The notes under the pieces are model-generated. The model had not been told where the DNA came from. It did not search any database and saw only the letters and a list, made by a program, of their open reading frames with translations. A stretch of DNA of 7,446 nucleotides. Origin: Methanolinea sp. UBA477 (GTDB lineage: Archaea; Halobacteriota; Methanomicrobia; Methanomicrobiales; Methanospirillaceae). The position numbers and the translations under genes are program-made. Numbering within the stretch: position 1 is the stretch's first letter; every line of letters starts with the position of its first letter. The stretch spans positions 1 to 7,446 of the forward strand of contig DAWO01000079.1 in NCBI GenBank assembly GCA_002509485.1. The letters are read 5' to 3'. Positions 5,089 through 7,446 of this stretch are shown piece after piece.

Positions 5089-6276
5089 ATGACATTTCGA
5101 GAGATAGAATCCGGTATCTACTGGATAGGATCGATTGACTGGGACCGGCGGCTCTTTGATTCGCTGATCCCGCTTCCGCAGGGGACCAGTTATAATGCAT
5201 ACCTGGTGAAAGGGAGCGAGAAGACGGCCCTGATAGATACCGTCGACCCGGCGAAGGAGTATGAACTGGTCCAGAACCTCGTCAGGATCGGGGTCGACGG
5301 CATCGACTATATCATCGTGAACCACGCAGAGCAGGACCATTCAGGTGCTCTCCCGATGATACTCGAGCTCTTCCCCCGTGCCAGGGTCGTCACCAACGAG
5401 AAGTGCCGCGACCTGATCGTCGCCCTCCTCGATATCGATGGTGACCGGGTGGATGTCATCCAGGACAACGACACACTCTCGCTTGGCGACAAGACGCTCC
5501 AGTTCCTGATCACTCCCTGGGTGCACTGGCCCGAGACCATGCTCACCTATGTGCAGGAATCAAAGGTGCTCTTCTCCTGCGACCTCTTCGGGTCGCATAT
5601 TGCATCGAGCGATCTCTTCGTTTCCGATGAGCGCATCGTGTATAGTCCCTCGAAGCGGTATTACGCGGAGATAATGATGCCTTTCCGGTCCAGCATCAAG
5701 GGACACATGGAGAGGCTGGACAAGCTCCCGATCAGAATAGTTGCCCCGAGCCATGGTCCGCTGTATGCCACGCCAGATCCTATCTTCTCTGCCTACAGGG
5801 ACTGGATCTCGGATGACGTGAAGAACGAGGTGGTCATACCCTATGTCAGCATGCACGGGAGTACAGAGAAGATGGTGAACCTGCTGACAGAGGCACTTAT
5901 CGCGAAGGGAGTCGGAGTCGCCCCCTACAACCTGACCGTGACGGATACGGGTGAACTGGCCATGGCCCTTGTCGATGCGGCAACAGTTGTCATCGCCACC
6001 CCCACCGTGCTGTTCGGTCCGCATCCACAGGCGGTCTACGCAACCTACCTCGTAAACCTGCTTCGCCCCAAGATGAGATTTGCATCCATCATCGGATCAT
6101 ACGGATGGGGCGGAAAGACGGTCGAGACGTTGAAGGGGATGCTTTCCAGCGTGAAGCCGGAACTTCTGGAACCGGTTTATATCAGGGGGGCTCCCGGCGC
6201 AGACACCGTGCGTGAGATCGAGAGACTGGCAGAGGATATTGCGAAGAAGCACCGCGAAATTGGAATTCTTGACTGA
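5089..6276 (+). CDS. fprA: Flavodiiron protein, FprA-type (A-type flavoprotein; probable F420H2 oxidase or oxygen reductase)
   Basis: A protein of 395 residues, normal for a two-domain A-type flavoprotein. The N-terminal metallo-beta-lactamase-like domain (about 1-245) has the full diiron ligand set: HAEQDH (His79, Glu81, Asp83, His84), His146 in PWVHWPET, Asp165 in SCDLFGSH and His222 in PSHGP. The C-terminal flavodoxin-like domain (about 248-393) begins VVIPYVSMHGSTEKM, the FMN phosphate loop, and later has GSYGWGGKTVE (336-346). The family reduces oxygen to water (some members reduce NO) in the cytoplasm. In methanogens the enzyme oxidises F420H2. No C-terminal rubredoxin or NAD(P)H-binding extension is fused, and the separate rubredoxin gene lies 14 bases upstream. 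GGAG at 5078-5081 is 7 bases before the ATG. Phosphoribulokinase follows after 51 bases. Donor and substrate preference are inferred. Confidence 0.95.
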   Translation: MTFREIESGIYWIGSIDWDRRLFDSLIPLPQGTSYNAYLVKGSEKTALIDTVDPAKEYELVQNLVRIGVDGIDYIIVNHAEQDHSGALPMILELFPRARVVTNEKCRDLIVALLDIDGDRVDVIQDNDTLSLGDKTLQFLITPWVHWPETMLTYVQESKVLFSCDLFGSHIASSDLFVSDERIVYSPSKRYYAEIMMPFRSSIKGHMERLDKLPIRIVAPSHGPLYATPDPIFSAYRDWISDDVKNEVVIPYVSMHGSTEKMVNLLTEALIAKGVGVAPYNLTVTDTGELAMALVDAATVVIATPTVLFGPHPQAVYATYLVNLLRPKMRFASIIGSYGWGGKTVETLKGMLSSVKPELLEPVYIRGAPGADTVREIERLAEDIAKKHREIGILD

Positions 6277-6327
6277 TCCCCCCGATCGCTGGAAGATACG
6301 GTTGGATATTCTGGTATACGAGGAGAA

Positions 6328-7284
6328 ATGACCGGGAGGCTGAAGTTCAGGGAGATTATCACATCTTCGCCAGGCAGGTATGCAATCGGTGTTGCCGGCG
6401 ACTCGGGGTCAGGCAAGACCACCTTCACCGACTCCATCCGCCAGATATTCGGCGACTCGATGGTTGCAACCATCACACTCGATGATTATCATATCTATAA
6501 CCGCGCCCAGAGGGAAGAGTTGCAGATCACCCCCCTGCATCCGGATGCAAACAACCTGGCGGCGCTGGAACGCGATCTCCGGCTGCTCAAGCAGGGAAAG
6601 GGCATCTACAAGAATATCTACAACCATTCGACCGGCAGGCTCGAAGGACCGGAGTACCTTCCTCCCGCAAAGATAATTATCCTGGAAGGACTGCATTCCC
6701 TCTTCACCCCCGGCCTGCGCGATCTCCTGGATTTCTCGCTCTACCTCGACCCTGCATCCGCGGTCAAGCGGGAATGGAAGATAAAGCGGGATATGGAGAA
6801 GCGTGGGTACTCAGAGAGGGAGGTTCGGGAGGCGATTGCACGGAGAGAGAACGATTACCGGGCATACATAGCCCCCCAGAGGGACCATGCAGACGCGGTA
6901 ATCGAGATAGGATTCTCGCGCTTCGGCCGCGATCTGGGATGGAAGAAGAATATCTATCGTGTCTCCATCCTCCAGACAGCCACTTCCTCCAGCACGGATC
7001 GCGTCTGCCTCGGTATGGATCTCGTCTCCCTCATGCACCCTTTTGATCACGATTTCATGGTCGAGTACCGCGTTGTGACGGAAGCAGGCAGGAAGATGGG
7101 GCGCCTGGCCTTTGACGGCGGGATTCCCCGAAAAATGGCCGTGGATGTCAGGAGACATATCGAAGAGCAGACTGGTATCCGTCCCTCCGATCTGTTTCAG
7201 GGGAATGCGACGATGACCGCAACCGACATGGTGCGGCTCATCGTATCATGGCGAATCATCAACCAGCTGGCAAATATGGCGTGA
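6328..7284 (+). CDS. prk: Phosphoribulokinase (archaeal type)
   Basis: A cytoplasmic P-loop kinase of 318 residues. Walker A is GDSGSGKTT (residues 24-32, Lys30). LDDYH (51-55) fits the catalytic acidic pair, HPDANN (71-76) and YNHSTG (98-103) fit sugar-phosphate binding, and ILEGLHSLF (118-126) is the Walker-B-like strand typical of the PRK/uridine kinase superfamily. The length and C-terminal region resemble archaeal phosphoribulokinase rather than short uridine kinases. The enzyme makes ribulose 1,5-bisphosphate from ribulose 5-phosphate and ATP. From memory, such an enzyme was characterised in Methanospirillum hungatei as part of a reductive hexulose-phosphate pathway, which also needs RuBisCO (not in this window). 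AGGAGA at 6321-6326 precedes the ATG. It lies 51 bases after fprA on the same strand; no clear promoter is seen in the gap, so read-through is likely. Confidence 0.9.
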   Translation: MTGRLKFREIITSSPGRYAIGVAGDSGSGKTTFTDSIRQIFGDSMVATITLDDYHIYNRAQREELQITPLHPDANNLAALERDLRLLKQGKGIYKNIYNHSTGRLEGPEYLPPAKIIILEGLHSLFTPGLRDLLDFSLYLDPASAVKREWKIKRDMEKRGYSEREVREAIARRENDYRAYIAPQRDHADAVIEIGFSRFGRDLGWKKNIYRVSILQTATSSSTDRVCLGMDLVSLMHPFDHDFMVEYRVVTEAGRKMGRLAFDGGIPRKMAVDVRRHIEEQTGIRPSDLFQGNATMTATDMVRLIVSWRIINQLANMA

Positions 7285-7290
7285 CCCCTA

Positions 7291-7300
7291 TTCTTCTTTT
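7291..7300 (+). terminator. T-rich tract, possible archaeal terminator
   Basis: TTCTTCTTTT begins 6 bases after the phosphoribulokinase stop. Archaeal RNA polymerase often stops at T-rich tracts without a hairpin, and I see no strong stem here. It would close the rubredoxin-fprA-prk unit before the next gene. Confidence 0.4.
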
Positions 7301-7325
7301 CCCGAAACAAAAATTGCAGCAAAGG

Positions 7326-7332
7326 ATAATAG
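7326..7332 (+). promoter_or_regulatory. Possible TATA-like element before the TrkH-like gene
   Basis: ATAATAG is centred about 26 bases before ATG 7355, with no Shine-Dalgarno sequence between them. The box is weaker than those at 3062-3070 and 4782-4789, but the spacing is the same. Confidence 0.3.
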
Positions 7333-7354
7333 AATACAGGGGCATTCTGTACTG

Positions 7355-7446
7355 ATGGGCAGGATACAATATTTTTCAACAGTCCTTGGCGAGCTTGGGG
7401 CGATGCTTGTATTCATGAGCCCGGTCACCTTTTTGCCGCTTCTGCT
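7355..7446 (+). CDS. Membrane protein N-terminus, possibly TrkH-type potassium uptake subunit (cut by window end)
   Basis: The frame stays open from ATG 7355 to the window end, giving 30 residues: MGRIQYFSTVLGELGAMLVF, then MSPVTFLPLL. A short polar start followed by a hydrophobic stretch fits the first membrane helix of a transporter, and the opening resembles archaeal TrkH/TrkG proteins as I remember them. Too little is present to show the selectivity-filter glycines or any other diagnostic motif. No Shine-Dalgarno sequence precedes the ATG. The open frame alone is short, so the gene call relies on this resemblance and on the gap after phosphoribulokinase. Confidence 0.5.
   Translation, partial: MGRIQYFSTVLGELGAMLVFMSPVTFLPLL

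Noticed and set aside
5560..6024. Minus-strand frame of 154 codons inside fprA
   Set aside because: Antisense to conserved diiron and flavodoxin motifs, with no motif or start signal of its own.

Overview
The window looks like archaeal chromosome from a hydrogenotrophic methanogen, most likely of the order Methanomicrobiales. This rests on gene content: hydrogenase maturation proteins HypA and HypE, an archaeal phosphoribulokinase, a DUF447 FMN-binding-type protein next to a CitG-like protein, a beta-RFAP-synthase-like GHMP protein, a DUF2148 ferredoxin-domain protein and a rubredoxin/FprA-type flavodiiron pair. The DNA is moderately GC-rich, has archaeal TATA-like boxes and Shine-Dalgarno sites, and is densely packed with short spacers. 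The species cannot be fixed from this sequence alone.

Layout. Bases 1-805 (plus strand) hold the last 80 codons of a CitG-like gene, which overlaps a complete DUF447 gene. These converge, with only 5 bases between stop codons, on a leftward block: hypE (811-1806) and hypA (1806-2144), whose stop and start codons share a base; a 178-base spacer; a small membrane protein of the COG2426 'small multidrug export' family (2323-3039, GTG start); a GHMP-fold protein (3090-4166); and a DUF2148 iron-sulfur protein (4193-4759). A 156-base divergent intergenic region (4760-4915) carries one TATA-like box for each direction. To the right lie a rubredoxin of 52 residues (4916-5074), a flavodiiron protein (5089-6276) and a phosphoribulokinase (6328-7284), all with clear Shine-Dalgarno sites. 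The last 92 bases open a membrane protein whose N-terminus resembles archaeal TrkH.

Functional themes. HypA and HypE serve NiFe-hydrogenase maturation. Rubredoxin plus the flavodiiron protein form a compact oxygen-detoxification unit. Phosphoribulokinase belongs to the ribulose-phosphate (reductive hexulose-phosphate type) metabolism described in Methanomicrobiales. The CitG-like, DUF447 and GHMP genes may all relate to C1-carrier cofactor (tetrahydromethanopterin or methanofuran) biosynthesis, but only the GHMP link has a biochemical precedent, and this GHMP protein looks divergent.

The window contains no CRISPR array, insertion sequence, tRNA or rRNA gene that I can see. The most interesting points are the uncharacterised CitG-like/DUF447 pair, the divergent GHMP protein in a likely operon with DUF2148, and TATA-like boxes centred about 26-27 bases upstream of three start codons, which suggest transcripts with little or no leader.
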